From positions 930,001 to 994,000 of the forward strand of contig NZ_FTOL01000001.1 of NCBI RefSeq assembly GCF_900156735.1: a DNA stretch of 64,000 bases, in the 5' to 3' direction. This stretch comes from Chryseobacterium ureilyticum (GTDB lineage Bacteria; Bacteroidota; Bacteroidia; Flavobacteriales; Weeksellaceae). The notes under the pieces were generated by a model. The model was not told the DNA's origin. It searched no databases and saw only the letters and a list, made by a program, of their open reading frames with translations. Position numbers and translations under genes: made by a program. Shown here in pieces: positions 17,739 to 27,250 of this stretch. Position 1 is the stretch's first letter. Each line of letters begins with the position of its first letter.

Positions 17739-18698
17739 TTAATTTATCCCTTCATCCAATAATTTATGCAGATCAATGATCCCGAAATACTTCCCGTTCT
17801 CAGTTACTACCAACTGTCCGATATTGTTCTCTTTTAAAATTTTCATTGCTTCTTTAGCAAGAGATTCCTTTTCAATAGTTCTTGGATTTGCAGACATGAT
17901 GTCTTTTGCCAGAACTTTACCGATATCTTCACCTTGCATCAGCATTCTTCTCAAATCACCGTCTGTAATTACCCCGATGATCTGATCACCATTGGTTACC
18001 ACTGTAATTCCATGACTTGATGCGCTGATAGAAATAATCACATCTCTAATAGAAGCGTCTTCAGAAACCTGAGGTTTTTGAGAAGAAAGAAACTGCTCAA
18101 CTCTCGAAGTAAGGTTTTTTCCCAAGCTCCCTCCAGGATGGAATTTTGCAAAATCATTAGCTTTGAACTCATTCAGTTCCATTAAAGCAACGGCAAGTGC
18201 ATCTCCTAATGCCATTTGAATGGTTGTAGAACTTGTAGGAGCTAGTTTATTCGGGCAAGCTTCTACATCCACATGTGTGTCCAGGATAAATTCTGAAAAT
18301 TCAGCTAGTTTACTGCTCTTATTCCCGGTCATTCCAATCAAAGCCGAAGAATAATCCTTTAAATAAGGAACAAGATTGGCAATTTCAGGAGAATTTCCGG
18401 AATTAGAGATACAAAGTACCACATCCTGTTTTTGGATCACTCCCAAATCTCCATGAATAGCTTCCGAAGCATGTAAAAATTGAGAAGGAGTTCCTGTAGA
18501 GTTTAATGTTGCAACTATTTTATTACCTACATGGGCAGATTTTCCTATTCCCACTACAATTAGTTTCCCTTTTGCTGAGTGAATAATCTCTACAGCCTGG
18601 GCAAACTGGTCATCAATTCTGTTTTTTAATTTTTCTAATTCTGAAATTTCAATTTCTAAAGTGCTTTTAGCAATTGATATTATGTTGGTTCTATCCAT
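17739..18698 (-). CDS. kdsD: Arabinose-5-phosphate isomerase (KpsF/GutQ/KdsD family)
   Basis: This 319-residue cytoplasmic enzyme interconverts ribulose 5-phosphate and arabinose 5-phosphate, the first step towards KDO for lipopolysaccharide. A SIS domain fills about residues 20-170 (GIGKSAHVGNKIV, LCISNSGNSPEI, TSSTTIQMALGDAL). Two CBS domains fill about 195-319 (the GVITDGDLRR segment). The frame is open to an ATG at 18755, but MDRTNIISIA at 18698 is the likely start. It diverges from recQ and heads a likely transcript with the Crp/Fnr-type gene. Confidence 0.94.
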   Translation of the reverse strand: MDRTNIISIAKSTLEIEISELEKLKNRIDDQFAQAVEIIHSAKGKLIVVGIGKSAHVGNKIVATLNSTGTPSQFLHASEAIHGDLGVIQKQDVVLCISNSGNSPEIANLVPYLKDYSSALIGMTGNKSSKLAEFSEFILDTHVDVEACPNKLAPTSSTTIQMALGDALAVALMELNEFKANDFAKFHPGGSLGKNLTSRVEQFLSSQKPQVSEDASIRDVIISISASSHGITVVTNGDQIIGVITDGDLRRMLMQGEDIGKVLAKDIMSANPRTIEKESLAKEAMKILKENNIGQLVVTENGKYFGIIDLHKLLDEGIN

Positions 18699-18816
18699 TT
18701 TATGAAAATAAGGTATACAAAAAAGTTTCCAAAAAACGTTATATTTTAAAAACAATATTTAATATAAGTTTTATTTTTTATAAATTCGTTCGCTTTTATT
18801 TTAAGCAGAATTTTTA

Positions 18817-18824
18817 TAACTTTG
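18817..18824 (+). promoter_or_regulatory. Putative -7 element of recQ promoter
   Basis: TAACTTTG fits TAnnTTTG and lies 32 bases before the recQ ATG. The -33 region is T-rich but has no clear TTG. Confidence 0.45.
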
Positions 18825-18856
18825 GGTTAGATGCAAATTTAGCAATAGAAAATTAG

Positions 18857-21061
18857 ATGAGCGCAAAAAAAGCCAATTTATCAGGCGAATTGAAAAAGTA
18901 TTTTGGGTTTTCTACATTTAAGGGACAACAGGAACAAATCATAGAAAACCTACTGAACGGGAAGGATATATTTGTTTTGATGCCTACAGGTGGTGGTAAA
19001 TCATTATGTTATCAGCTTCCGGCACTTATTTCCGAAGGTACGGCGATAGTTGTTTCACCTTTAATAGCGTTAATGAAGAATCAGGTAGATGCCGTAAACG
19101 GGCTGTCTTCTGAGGACGGGGTAGCGCATGTATTAAATTCATCATTAAACAAGACACAGACAAAACAGGTTTTTGACGATATTAAAAGCGGAAAGACCAA
19201 ACTTTTGTATGTAGCTCCTGAATCATTGATTAAAGATGATTATCTGGACTTTTTGAAAGAAGTAAAGATTTCTTTCTTTGCGATTGATGAAGCACACTGT
19301 ATTTCAGAGTGGGGACATGATTTCAGACCAGAATACAGAAATCTTAAACAGATTATTGATAAGATCGCCAATGTACCAGTGATCGCACTTACGGCAACAG
19401 CAACGCCAAAAGTTCAGGATGACATCCAGAAAACTTTGGGCATGATCAATGCTTTGGTTTTTAAAGAAAGCTTTAACCGTCCTAATCTATATTATGAGGT
19501 AACTCCTAAGATTAATATAGATAAGGAAATTGTTAAGTTTATCAATCAGCATAAAGGAAAGTCGGGAATTGTATATTGCCTCAGCAGAAGAAAAGTGGAA
19601 GAATTTGCTCAGCTTTTGCAGGTAAACGGAATCAATGCACTTCCTTATCATGCTGGTCTTGATCAAAAAATAAGAGTAGCTAATCAGGATAAATTCCTGA
19701 TGGAAGAAGTAGATGTTATCGTAGCAACCATTGCATTTGGGATGGGAATCGATAAGCCAGATGTACGTTTTGTCATTCATTATGACTTTCCAAAATCATT
19801 GGAAAGTTATTATCAGGAAACAGGTAGAGCCGGAAGAGATGGTGGTGAAGGTCATTGCCTTGCCTTCTATGATCCTAAAGACATTGAAAAACTGGAGAAA
19901 TTCCTTGCTCAAAAGCCGGTATCCGAAAGAGAAATCGGATTGCAGCTTTTAAATGAAGTAGTAGGCTATGCTGAAACTTCAATGAGCCGAAGACAATATA
20001 TTCTTTACTATTTTGGAGAAAACTTTGATCCTGTAAATGGAGATGGAGCAAAAATGTGTGATAATTCATCCAACCCCCCAAAATTAAAGGATGCTACAGC
20101 AGACCTGAGAAAAGCCCTTGATTTAATCAACGATACAGGAGAAAAATTTAAGTCAAAAGATCTGATTTCTGTGATTGTCGGAAAAGAAACGGCTGTTACA
20201 AAATCTTATAAACTGGAACAAAGTTCTCATTTCGGTTTTGGAAAAGAAGAAAAAGATAATTATTGGAAGACAATTTTGAGACAGGCAACTGTTCAGAATT
20301 TCTTACAAAAAGATATTGAAACCTATGGCGTCCTGAAAATAGCAGAAAAAGGAAGAGAGACACTTGCAGGTAAATCTCAGGATATTTTCTTAATTGCTGA
20401 AGACAGAGAATTTGATCTTACACAGGCTAAGGCAGATAGTGATCAGGTACAATTACAGGCAGCTGGAGGTTTAGATCAGAACTTATTCAATCTTTTAAAG
20501 GAACTCAGAAAGAAAGTAGCCAAGAAACACGGAATTCCTCCCTATACGGTATTTATGGATCCGAGTTTAGAGGATATGACGGTTCAATATCCGATCACGA
20601 TAGATGAAATCAACAAAATTTATGGAGTAGGAGAAGGAAAAGCCAAGAAATATGGTAAGGAATTCGCCGACTATATCAAGACTTATGTTGAAGAAAATAA
20701 TATAGAACGTACTCAGGATATGGTCTTGAAGCAGGTGGCAAACAAATCCAGTCACAAAGTTTTCATTATCCAGAGTACTGATAAAAAGATCGATCTTGAA
20801 GACATCGCAAGAGCAAAGAACCTTTCTATGGACGAACTTCTTAAAGAGATGGAAAGGATTGTTTATCAGGGTACAAAATTGAATATCGATTACTATATTG
20901 AAGATAATTTTGATGAAGATATCGTAGACGGTTTCATGGAATTTATGAACGAATCTGAAAGTGACAGTATGAAAGTATTGCTTGATGAATTCGGAGATGA
21001 ATTGTCTGACGAGGAAGTGAGAATGCTGAGAATCAAGTTTATCAGCGATGTTGCGAACTAA
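18857..21061 (+). CDS. recQ: ATP-dependent DNA helicase RecQ
   Basis: This 734-residue 3'-5' helicase acts in recombination and repair. Walker A is GGGK48S, the DEAH box is D144EAH, and the helicase C-terminal motifs [11 protein letters not shown] and [12 protein letters not shown] are intact. The RecQ-Ct and winged-helix region follows, then an HRDC domain (about 525-610) and an acidic extension of about 120 residues. Unusually, the zinc-binding subdomain keeps only one Cys ([10 protein letters not shown]), where four are expected from E. coli RecQ, and the CRR motif reads SRR. The protein is longer than E. coli RecQ (about 610 residues). Confidence 0.95.
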   Translation: MSAKKANLSGELKKYFGFSTFKGQQEQIIENLLNGKDIFVLMPTGGGKSLCYQLPALISEGTAIVVSPLIALMKNQVDAVNGLSSEDGVAHVLNSSLNKTQTKQVFDDIKSGKTKLLYVAPESLIKDDYLDFLKEVKISFFAIDEAHCISEWGHDFRPEYRNLKQIIDKIANVPVIALTATATPKVQDDIQKTLGMINALVFKESFNRPNLYYEVTPKINIDKEIVKFINQHKGKSGIVYCLSRRKVEEFAQLLQVNGINALPYHAGLDQKIRVANQDKFLMEEVDVIVATIAFGMGIDKPDVRFVIHYDFPKSLESYYQETGRAGRDGGEGHCLAFYDPKDIEKLEKFLAQKPVSEREIGLQLLNEVVGYAETSMSRRQYILYYFGENFDPVNGDGAKMCDNSSNPPKLKDATADLRKALDLINDTGEKFKSKDLISVIVGKETAVTKSYKLEQSSHFGFGKEEKDNYWKTILRQATVQNFLQKDIETYGVLKIAEKGRETLAGKSQDIFLIAEDREFDLTQAKADSDQVQLQAAGGLDQNLFNLLKELRKKVAKKHGIPPYTVFMDPSLEDMTVQYPITIDEINKIYGVGEGKAKKYGKEFADYIKTYVEENNIERTQDMVLKQVANKSSHKVFIIQSTDKKIDLEDIARAKNLSMDELLKEMERIVYQGTKLNIDYYIEDNFDEDIVDGFMEFMNESESDSMKVLLDEFGDELSDEEVRMLRIKFISDVAN

Positions 21062-21084
21062 TTAATGAAATTAAACAATACATA

Positions 21085-21120
21085 AAAAAGAAGTTTTTCC
21101 ATGGAAGAACTTCTTTTTTT
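21085..21120 (+). terminator. Terminator of recQ
   Basis: AAAAAGAAGTT and AACTTCTTTTT pair. The inner TTCCATGGAA is itself self-complementary, and the stem ends in a run of T. Confidence 0.8.
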
Positions 21121-21459
21121 GTGGAAACATATAACCTAAATAGGCTTTAAGAATATTAAAAATAGCCTTGGAAACAACAAAAGAAGTTACTTCAATTTAT
21201 GCCTAATATAATTATTCGTGAATTCATGGCTATCATAAGCCTATCTTATCAGTATAAAATATTATCGGCGATAAAATCCTTGCGTCTTTTTACTCAATCA
21301 TTGTAATTATTTTGCGTCTTAGCGTTCATAAACTTGTTAAAATTACGACTCTAAGTTAAGATAGCACAATGGCTGATCTATTGTCAGATCCTTAGAAATA
21401 GGAAATCTTCAGAGCTCCAATATTTGAAAGATAATGAAACTTTTTAGTAACTTTAACTG
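21121..21459. other. Gene-free stretch with degenerate short repeats
   Basis: I see no credible gene in these 339 bases. They hold a degenerate copy of the ATTCGTGCATTAGTGGC repeat (about 21211-21230), two copies of TTGCGTCTT (about 21280 and 21310), and a short inverted repeat around GATCTATTGTCAGATC (about 21375-21390). The promoter of the following glycosyltransferase gene should lie near the right end. Confidence 0.5.
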
Positions 21460-22539
21460 ATGAAAAAAATATCTGTCATATTTATTCTGCCGGACCTAGA
21501 AACCGGAGGTGCAGAAAGAATAGTTACCACCATTGCAAATCATCTTTCCAGGGATCGTTTTGAGCCTAAGATTTTGTTGTTGCGTAAACAGGGCGGATAT
21601 CTTAATTTTCTAAAAAAAGATGTAGAAATTATAGACATCAATACCGAAAGAATAAGACATTCATTAAAACCTATTTTAAGAGAAATATATAGAAGAAGAC
21701 CTGATATTGTATTTTCCGGTTTTGGAGAAGTGAACGCCTATTTGTCATTATTTATCAAGCTTTTTCCGAGAACAAAATTTATTGCCAGAGAAACCAATGT
21801 TGTTAGTCAGCATGTTACCCGGAAGGAAATCAGATTTTTCTATAATTTTTACAATAACTATCAGAAAATCATTGCGCAGAGTGATGATATGATGAAAGAT
21901 CTTGTAAGTAACTTTAATATCAAAAAGAAAAGAATCACCAAAATTAATAATCCCGTTGACTTTGATTTTATAGATGAAAAGCTAAAACTGTCTGTAAAAC
22001 CCGAAGGATTTAAGTATAATTATAAAAATGTAGTAGCAATAGGAAATCTTTCTGCGAGAAAAGGTTTTGATAATCTATTGAAGGTCTTCTCAAGGCTTAA
22101 AAATGAAAATATTATGCTTCATATTTTGGGTGATGGAAAAGACAAAGAAGTTTTGCTTCAGATGAAGGAATTTTTAGGATTGAAAAATGTCATTTTCCAT
22201 GGAAGACAGGAGAATCCATATCAGTTTTTAAAATATGCGGATCTTTTTATACTTTCTTCACGATATGAAGGTTTTCCTAATGTTTTACTGGAAGCAGGAG
22301 CCTGTGGAACTTATTCTTTAGCCAATAACTGCCCTGGTGGAATTAACGAGATCATTCAGAATAATGTGAATGGTGAAATTGGAAATATTGAAAATTATGA
22401 AGATTTTGCACAGAAAATAATTACTGTGATGCAGCAAAATTATAACCGTGATGCCATAAGAAATTCTATTAAATCAAGGTTTTCAAAGAATATTATATTA
22501 GATAAATATGAAAAAGTTTTGTTGGATTTAATGAAGTAG
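21460..22539 (+). CDS. Glycosyltransferase, GT4-like (GT-B fold)
   Basis: This 359-residue cytoplasmic or membrane-associated enzyme moves a sugar from a nucleotide donor to a surface glycan precursor. The N-terminal acceptor domain carries DLETGGAERIVTT. The C-terminal donor domain carries VAIGNLSARKGFDNLL, HGRQENPYQFLKYADLFILSS and the EX7E-type motif around YEGFPNVLLEAGACG. Sugar and acceptor cannot be read from sequence. It stands alone, with no other polysaccharide genes beside it. Confidence 0.92.
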   Translation: MKKISVIFILPDLETGGAERIVTTIANHLSRDRFEPKILLLRKQGGYLNFLKKDVEIIDINTERIRHSLKPILREIYRRRPDIVFSGFGEVNAYLSLFIKLFPRTKFIARETNVVSQHVTRKEIRFFYNFYNNYQKIIAQSDDMMKDLVSNFNIKKKRITKINNPVDFDFIDEKLKLSVKPEGFKYNYKNVVAIGNLSARKGFDNLLKVFSRLKNENIMLHILGDGKDKEVLLQMKEFLGLKNVIFHGRQENPYQFLKYADLFILSSRYEGFPNVLLEAGACGTYSLANNCPGGINEIIQNNVNGEIGNIENYEDFAQKIITVMQQNYNRDAIRNSIKSRFSKNIILDKYEKVLLDLMK

Positions 22540-22602
22540 GATGATCATATTTGCCTTATGGGGCTTTATTTTCTTAGATTTGGACCGCTAAAATAAAGAT
22601 CA

Positions 22603-22950
22603 ATGAATAAAATCCCTAAAATAGGATGTGCTTGTGAAAAACCTGACTCAAATTATACTGAATACAGAAGCTCGGAATTAGGTATAGATCATACTAACGG
22701 AAGACATGGAGAAGTAAGCATTCAACAGTGTAAATTATGTCAAAGAATATGGATTCATTATTTTGTTGAATATGAGCACTATTCCAAATCAGGAAGATGG
22801 TTCAAGGGAATTGTTTCGAAGAAAGACCGCCCAAATATAACTCCGGAAAACGCTATTGAATATCTTGAAAGTATTGAATGGTATGTGTATGGAGGTTCGT
22901 TTTTTGAAAGTTCAGGAGAAATAGGAAGCGGGAAGGTAAAGGTAGATTAA
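22603..22950 (+). CDS. Small protein of unknown function with possible metal-binding cysteines
   Basis: This 115-residue soluble protein has Cys residues in GCAC near the N-terminus and CKLC near residue 43, which could bind a metal. Aromatic residues are frequent (RIWIHYFVEYEHY). I recognise no family. It starts 63 bases after the glycosyltransferase with no terminator between, so it could share that transcript. Confidence 0.75.
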   Translation: MNKIPKIGCACEKPDSNYTEYRSSELGIDHTNGRHGEVSIQQCKLCQRIWIHYFVEYEHYSKSGRWFKGIVSKKDRPNITPENAIEYLESIEWYVYGGSFFESSGEIGSGKVKVD

Positions 22951-23003
22951 TAACCGCCTTAAGGTATTTAAAATTTTTTGATCTCAAAATTGATAAAACT
23001 CAC

Positions 23004-23034
23004 TTTGGTGCTTGGTAATTTATATGTAAATTTG
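23004..23034 (+). promoter_or_regulatory. lpdA promoter (TTTG-N19-TAAATTTG)
   Basis: TTTG at 23004-23007 and TAAATTTG at 23027-23034 are 19 bases apart. Both match the Bacteroidota vegetative sigma consensus, and the pair lies 43 bases before the lpdA start. Confidence 0.75.
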
Positions 23035-23077
23035 TGAGACTTAAGATAGATAATAATAAACAAATTCATAAAATAAC

Positions 23078-24481
23078 ATGAGTCAATTCGATGTTACCGT
23101 AATAGGTTCTGGTCCTGGTGGTTATGTAGCTGCTATTCGTGCAGCACAATTAGGTTTCAAAACAGCAATTATTGAAAAATATTCAACTTTAGGCGGAACT
23201 TGTCTTAACGTTGGATGTATTCCGTCAAAAGCACTTCTTGACAGCTCTGAGCATTTCGAAAATGCAAAACACAATTTTGCAGGTCACGGAATTATCATCA
23301 ATGAGCCACAAGTAGATATTGCAAGAATCATTGAGCGTAAAAATGAAGTTGTAGATCAAACAACTAAAGGAATCAATTTCTTAATGGACAAAAACAAAAT
23401 CACTGTTTTTGAAGGATTAGGAAGCTTTGAATCTGCTACTCAGATTAAAATCACTAAAAACGACGGTTCTTCTGAAACGATCGAATCCAAATATACCATT
23501 ATAGCAACAGGTTCTAAACCGTCTTCACTTCCTTTTATCTCTCTTGATAAAGAAAGAGTGATCACTTCTACAGAAGCATTAAACCTTAAAGAGGTTCCTA
23601 AGCATTTAGTAGTAATTGGTGGTGGTGTAATTGGACTTGAATTAGGATCAGTATACCTAAGATTAGGAGCTCAGGTAACAGTAGTTGAGTTCATGGATAA
23701 AATCATCCCTGGAATGGATGGAGCTTTAAGTAAAGAATTAACTAAAGTTCTTAAAAAGCAAGGTATGAAGTTTATGCTTTCTACAGCGGTTTCTGCAGTG
23801 GAAAGAAATGGAGATACTGTAAAAATCACAGCTAAAGATAAAAAAGGAGAAGAAGTAGTAGTAGAAGGAGATTATTGTTTAGTTTCTGTAGGTAGAAAAC
23901 CTTATACAGATGGTCTTGGTCTTGAAAAAGCTGGTGTAGAGCTTGACGAAAGAGGAAGAGTAAAAACAAATGACCATTTACAGACTAATGTTGCAAACAT
24001 TTATGCAATCGGTGATGTTATTAAAGGTGCTATGCTTGCTCACAAAGCTGAAGAAGAAGGAGTTCTTGTTGCTGAAATCTTAGCTGGTCAAAAACCTCAT
24101 ATCAACTACAACTTAATTCCGGGTGTTGTATATACTTGGCCAGAAGTTGCAGGTGTAGGTAAAACTGAAGAACAATTGAAAGAAGAAGGAGTAGCTTACA
24201 AAGTAGGTTCTTTCCCAATGAGAGCATTAGGAAGAAGCCGTGCAAGTGGAGATACAGACGGACTTGTGAAGATTATTGCTGATGAGAAAACTGATGAGAT
24301 CTTAGGAATGCACATCATTGGAGCGAGAGCTGCTGACCTTATTGCTGAAGGAGTAATTGCTATGGAATTCCGTGCAAGCGCTGAAGATATTGCAAGAAGT
24401 TCTCACGCTCACCCAACATATGCAGAAGCAATCAAAGAAGCTGCATTAGATGCTACGGCAAAAAGATCTATTCATATGTAA
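23078..24481 (+). CDS. lpdA: Dihydrolipoyl dehydrogenase (E3)
   Basis: This 467-residue cytoplasmic flavoprotein re-oxidises dihydrolipoamide with NAD+ for the 2-oxoacid dehydrogenase and glycine cleavage complexes. The FAD-binding motif GSGPGGYVAA is near the N-terminus. The redox-active pair C42-LNVG-C47 sits in GGTCLNVGCIPSK. The NAD-binding motif is GGGVIGLELGSVY, and the catalytic dyad is H445 with E450 in HAHPTYAEA. The length is standard. No E1 or E2 genes are adjacent, so it probably serves several complexes. It has its own promoter and terminator. Confidence 0.97.
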   Translation: MSQFDVTVIGSGPGGYVAAIRAAQLGFKTAIIEKYSTLGGTCLNVGCIPSKALLDSSEHFENAKHNFAGHGIIINEPQVDIARIIERKNEVVDQTTKGINFLMDKNKITVFEGLGSFESATQIKITKNDGSSETIESKYTIIATGSKPSSLPFISLDKERVITSTEALNLKEVPKHLVVIGGGVIGLELGSVYLRLGAQVTVVEFMDKIIPGMDGALSKELTKVLKKQGMKFMLSTAVSAVERNGDTVKITAKDKKGEEVVVEGDYCLVSVGRKPYTDGLGLEKAGVELDERGRVKTNDHLQTNVANIYAIGDVIKGAMLAHKAEEEGVLVAEILAGQKPHINYNLIPGVVYTWPEVAGVGKTEEQLKEEGVAYKVGSFPMRALGRSRASGDTDGLVKIIADEKTDEILGMHIIGARAADLIAEGVIAMEFRASAEDIARSSHAHPTYAEAIKEAALDATAKRSIHM

Positions 24482-24513
24482 TAGCTGATTAAGAAATTAA
24501 TCATTGAAATAAT

Positions 24514-24550
24514 AAAGAGACTGACTCATTTTTGAGCCAGTCTCTTTTGC
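24514..24550 (+). terminator. Terminator of lpdA
   Basis: AAAGAGACTG pairs with CAGTCTCTTT. The inner arms CTCA and TGAG flank the loop, and Ts follow. Confidence 0.85.
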
Positions 24551-24582
24551 TTTATAAAGTTATATGGAAATTAACTAATTTC

Positions 24583-24600
24583 ATTCGTGCATTAGTAGCA
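24583..24600 (+). repeat. Copy of dispersed ATTCGTGCATTAGTGGC repeat
   Basis: The copy reads ATTCGTGCATTAGTAGCA, one base different from the copies near 33.8 and 48.9 kb. It is intergenic. Confidence 0.6.
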
Positions 24601-24686
24601 ATAAATAAAAATGTTTTTTACAAAGTAAATTTCTGCAATAACACTTTTTTGGCATAAAAATGGAAACTCATTCTGAAAAAATAAGT

Positions 24687-25526
24687 ATGAAGAAAATATT
24701 TATAGGTTTGATGCTTCTGGCTGGTATCAGCTCATTCGCACAGGAAGCTGGAAAAGCAGGGGAGCTGCTTAAAAATGAAGCCTCTACCTCTGAAATGAAG
24801 TCGCAAAGTTCTCCAGGCTTTAGAAATAAAATCTTTGATCAAAATTTAGGTAGTCAAAATAGTAGAATTAAAAATTCAAACTATCAATGGAACAGAAACT
24901 ATGGATATGCTGAGGTATTTCTACGAATTCCCGAGCAAGGTTTCTTTACGGTTGAAGTGGGGGATCAGATGATTGCTAATGGTTCCGGGAAATATCGTTT
25001 TTTTGATCTTCAGTCAGGAAGAATGCCTGTTTCTATTTATGAAAACGGATTTTTAATTTATAGAAGCTCATTAATGCTGCGTAATAACAGCAGAATGGTA
25101 TTAGACTTTTTCACTAATGAAGGTTTATATCTTTTAGATTCATATCCTGTTCAGGGTCAGTATGGTTTTAATGACTGGAATGATATATGGAATAACCCTT
25201 ACGGAAATCAATCCGGTAATTGGGGCAACCAGTCAAATGTGATGGATAATAATACATTCCGTCGTTTTTTTGACATGATGAAGAAAAATGAAAGTTTTGA
25301 TGATGGTAAGATCGCTTTAATTAATCAGCAGATGAGAAACTCAATGTTTACAGCTGAACAGATTCGAGATTTGGTAAAATCATTAAGTTTTGATAAAAAT
25401 AAACTGTCACTGGCAAAATCTATGTATCGAAATTGCGCAGATAAAGACAGGTATTTTGTGGTGTATGATGCTTTTGATTTTGAAAGCAGTAAGCGTGAAC
25501 TGATGAATTATATTTCCAGATTATAA
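24687..25526 (+). CDS. Secreted DUF4476 domain protein
   Basis: This 279-residue protein has a clear signal peptide (MKKIFIGLMLLAGISSFAQ). The middle region has a beta-rich segment and an Asn/Gly/Trp-rich linker around residues 170-190. The C-terminal 90 residues (from FRRFFDMMKKNESFDDGKIA) match DUF4476, a helical domain of unknown function common in Bacteroidota. An in-frame ATG at 24660 would add nine residues before the signal peptide; 24687 is preferred because it gives a normal signal peptide. Confidence 0.88.
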   Translation: MKKIFIGLMLLAGISSFAQEAGKAGELLKNEASTSEMKSQSSPGFRNKIFDQNLGSQNSRIKNSNYQWNRNYGYAEVFLRIPEQGFFTVEVGDQMIANGSGKYRFFDLQSGRMPVSIYENGFLIYRSSLMLRNNSRMVLDFFTNEGLYLLDSYPVQGQYGFNDWNDIWNNPYGNQSGNWGNQSNVMDNNTFRRFFDMMKKNESFDDGKIALINQQMRNSMFTAEQIRDLVKSLSFDKNKLSLAKSMYRNCADKDRYFVVYDAFDFESSKRELMNYISRL

Positions 25527-25531
25527 TATAC

Positions 25532-25561
25532 AGAGAGAAGTGATGAACTTCTCTTTTTTTT
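25532..25561 (+). terminator. Terminator of the DUF4476 gene
   Basis: AGAGAAGT (loop GATGA) ACTTCTCT is followed by a run of seven or more T. Confidence 0.85.
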
Positions 25562-25600
25562 GTGCTGAAAATTTAATGATATAACGTTTTTTATAATTTC

Positions 25601-25620
25601 AACGAATGCACTAATGAATT
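25601..25620 (-). repeat. Copy of dispersed repeat, inverted orientation
   Basis: AACGAATGCACTAATGAATT is a diverged reverse copy of the repeat family. TCTGTGTGG occurs twice just after it (about 25621 and 25639). Confidence 0.45.
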
Positions 25621-25671
25621 TCTGTGTGGATTTAAAAATCTGTGTGGTGAGAAAGACTTTTTAAAATAAAA

Positions 25672-26118
25672 TTACATCATCTTCAGATTATCATAGAAAT
25701 TACTTTTTTTAGGAGCGATATTAAACTGTATTCCGAAAGTAATTCCTTTAAAGTATTTATCCTTATATATTGGGAATGCATATCCGGTATTCAAAAAGAA
25801 TATATTGAACAATGATATCCCAATTCTGGGTTCTACAGCATATTGATTGACAGAAGCTCCATATAACTGTCCATTATTGATGTAATAAATATTAGCTTCC
25901 GGAATAAATTTATTGGCTGCATTAATGCGTGTGTAAAGAATTGAAGGTCCTAAAATCACAGACTTGTCATTAGAATCACCAAGTTTAAATTCCAAGCCGG
26001 TTTGAAGAACATTTCTCCCGATATAACGATAGGAAATATTTAGGGCTGTCCTTTCCAGGATCTGTGCATTTGAGATAAAAATGAATAAAAAAGAGAATAA
26101 AATAAAATATTTTTTCAT
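25672..26118 (-). CDS. Small secreted protein, possible outer-membrane beta barrel
   Basis: This 148-residue protein has a signal peptide ending ISNAQ near residue 19. After it come alternating hydrophobic and polar segments with aromatic ends (ALNISYRYIG, SILYTRINA, GITFGIQFNI), as in small outer-membrane barrels. I recognise no named family. The frame is open upstream to 26214, but the ATG at 26118 gives the signal peptide. It diverges from the CvfB-like gene. Confidence 0.8.
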   Translation of the reverse strand: MKKYFILFSFLFIFISNAQILERTALNISYRYIGRNVLQTGLEFKLGDSNDKSVILGPSILYTRINAANKFIPEANIYYINNGQLYGASVNQYAVEPRIGISLFNIFFLNTGYAFPIYKDKYFKGITFGIQFNIAPKKSNFYDNLKMM

Positions 26119-26221
26119 GATTTCAGGTATTTTTTTATTCAAATGTACTGGTTTTAAAAGCCGTATGAAAGATAAAATGATTCTTGGATGTATTAAATAG
26201 GTTAAAATCTTCAAATTTCCG

Positions 26222-26229
26222 TACCTTTG
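26222..26229 (+). promoter_or_regulatory. Putative -7 element of the CvfB-like gene promoter
   Basis: TACCTTTG fits TAnnTTTG, 20 bases before the start codon. The -33 region lacks an exact TTG. Confidence 0.45.
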
Positions 26230-26248
26230 TAAGCTAATTTTATCATCA

Positions 26249-27076
26249 ATGCAACTCGGAAAAACTCAGGCACTACAAATAGCGGAAAAAATTAACTCAG
26301 GATGGATCTTAAAAGATGAAGAATCCAGTGAAAAAGCTTTTCTTCCTAAAATCTTCATTCGTGAGGAGCAGGAAGTAGGTGAGTACGTTGAGGTTTTTGT
26401 ATATCAGGATGATGATAAATTAAAAGCTACTACTGAAATCCCTTTAGCGGAAGTAGGTGAATTTGCCGTAATGAGCTGTGTGCAGAGTCTTCCAAGTGGA
26501 GCGTTTATGGATTGGGGAATTATTAAGGATTTATTCGTTCCATACAAACAGCAGAAAACTAAAATTCTTGAAGGAAAAAGATACCTTGTTTATATTTATG
26601 TAGATGAGGATATGGAACTGATTACAGGAACTACAAAATTCAAGAGAAATCCACAATATGAAGATCTTTCGTTCCAAAAAGGAGATAAAGTAGATCTTAT
26701 CATGATGAATGAAAGTGAACTGGGGTGGAATGTAGTGATCAATAAGCAGTATATTGGTTTGATATATGCTTCTGATGTTTTCAAAAAATTATATCCATTA
26801 TCAGAAGAGAAAGGGTATATCAAAGCAATTCGTGAAGATGGGAAAATTGATATTTCCCTACAGCCGGAAGGATTTGAAAATATTGATGAATTCAAGCAAA
26901 AAATCCTTGATAGACTGGAAGAAAATTATGGTCTCCTGTATGTATCCGATAAATCTACTCCTGAAGAGATCAAGGATGAACTTCAGATGAGTAAGAAAAA
27001 CTTCAAAAAAGCCATCGGTGGACTTTATAAAGATAAAATCATCGATATTTCAGACGACAAAATCAAATTATTATAA
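26249..27076 (+). CDS. S1-like RNA-binding protein, CvfB family
   Basis: This 275-residue cytoplasmic protein has consecutive S1-type OB folds. Recognisable segments are FLPKIFIREE(Q) with a QDDDKLKATTEIP stretch, the FMDWGIIKDLFVP motif and IGLIYASDVFK. A C-terminal winged-helix segment contains LQMSKKNFKKAIGGLYK. This matches CvfB/YitL proteins, which bind RNA and affect virulence factor expression in staphylococci. The role in this organism is unknown. It has its own terminator. Confidence 0.92.
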   Translation: MQLGKTQALQIAEKINSGWILKDEESSEKAFLPKIFIREEQEVGEYVEVFVYQDDDKLKATTEIPLAEVGEFAVMSCVQSLPSGAFMDWGIIKDLFVPYKQQKTKILEGKRYLVYIYVDEDMELITGTTKFKRNPQYEDLSFQKGDKVDLIMMNESELGWNVVINKQYIGLIYASDVFKKLYPLSEEKGYIKAIREDGKIDISLQPEGFENIDEFKQKILDRLEENYGLLYVSDKSTPEEIKDELQMSKKNFKKAIGGLYKDKIIDISDDKIKLL

Positions 27077-27082
27077 AAAATT

Positions 27083-27110
27083 AAAGAGCAGAATTTTTCT
27101 GCTCTTTTTA
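27083..27110 (+). terminator. Terminator of the CvfB-like gene
   Basis: AAAGAGCAGAA (loop TTT) TTCTGCTCTTT is followed by more Ts. Confidence 0.85.
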
Positions 27111-27250
27111 TTTGCCCCTCATTCTACTATTTCTTTATTTTTTCTTCTAAATAAAGAGTTCTATGTAAGTTTTTAAATCATTTTAAACGTAACAATTCAA
27201 AACTTTATTTCAAAACATGATGTAAATCATAACAATTTTGTTTAATTTTT

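Noticed and set aside
21360..21400. Possible tRNA-like fold around GATCTATTGTCAGATC
   Set aside because: No T-arm GGTTC/GTTCAA pattern, no acceptor stem and no CCA; only a short inverted repeat is present.
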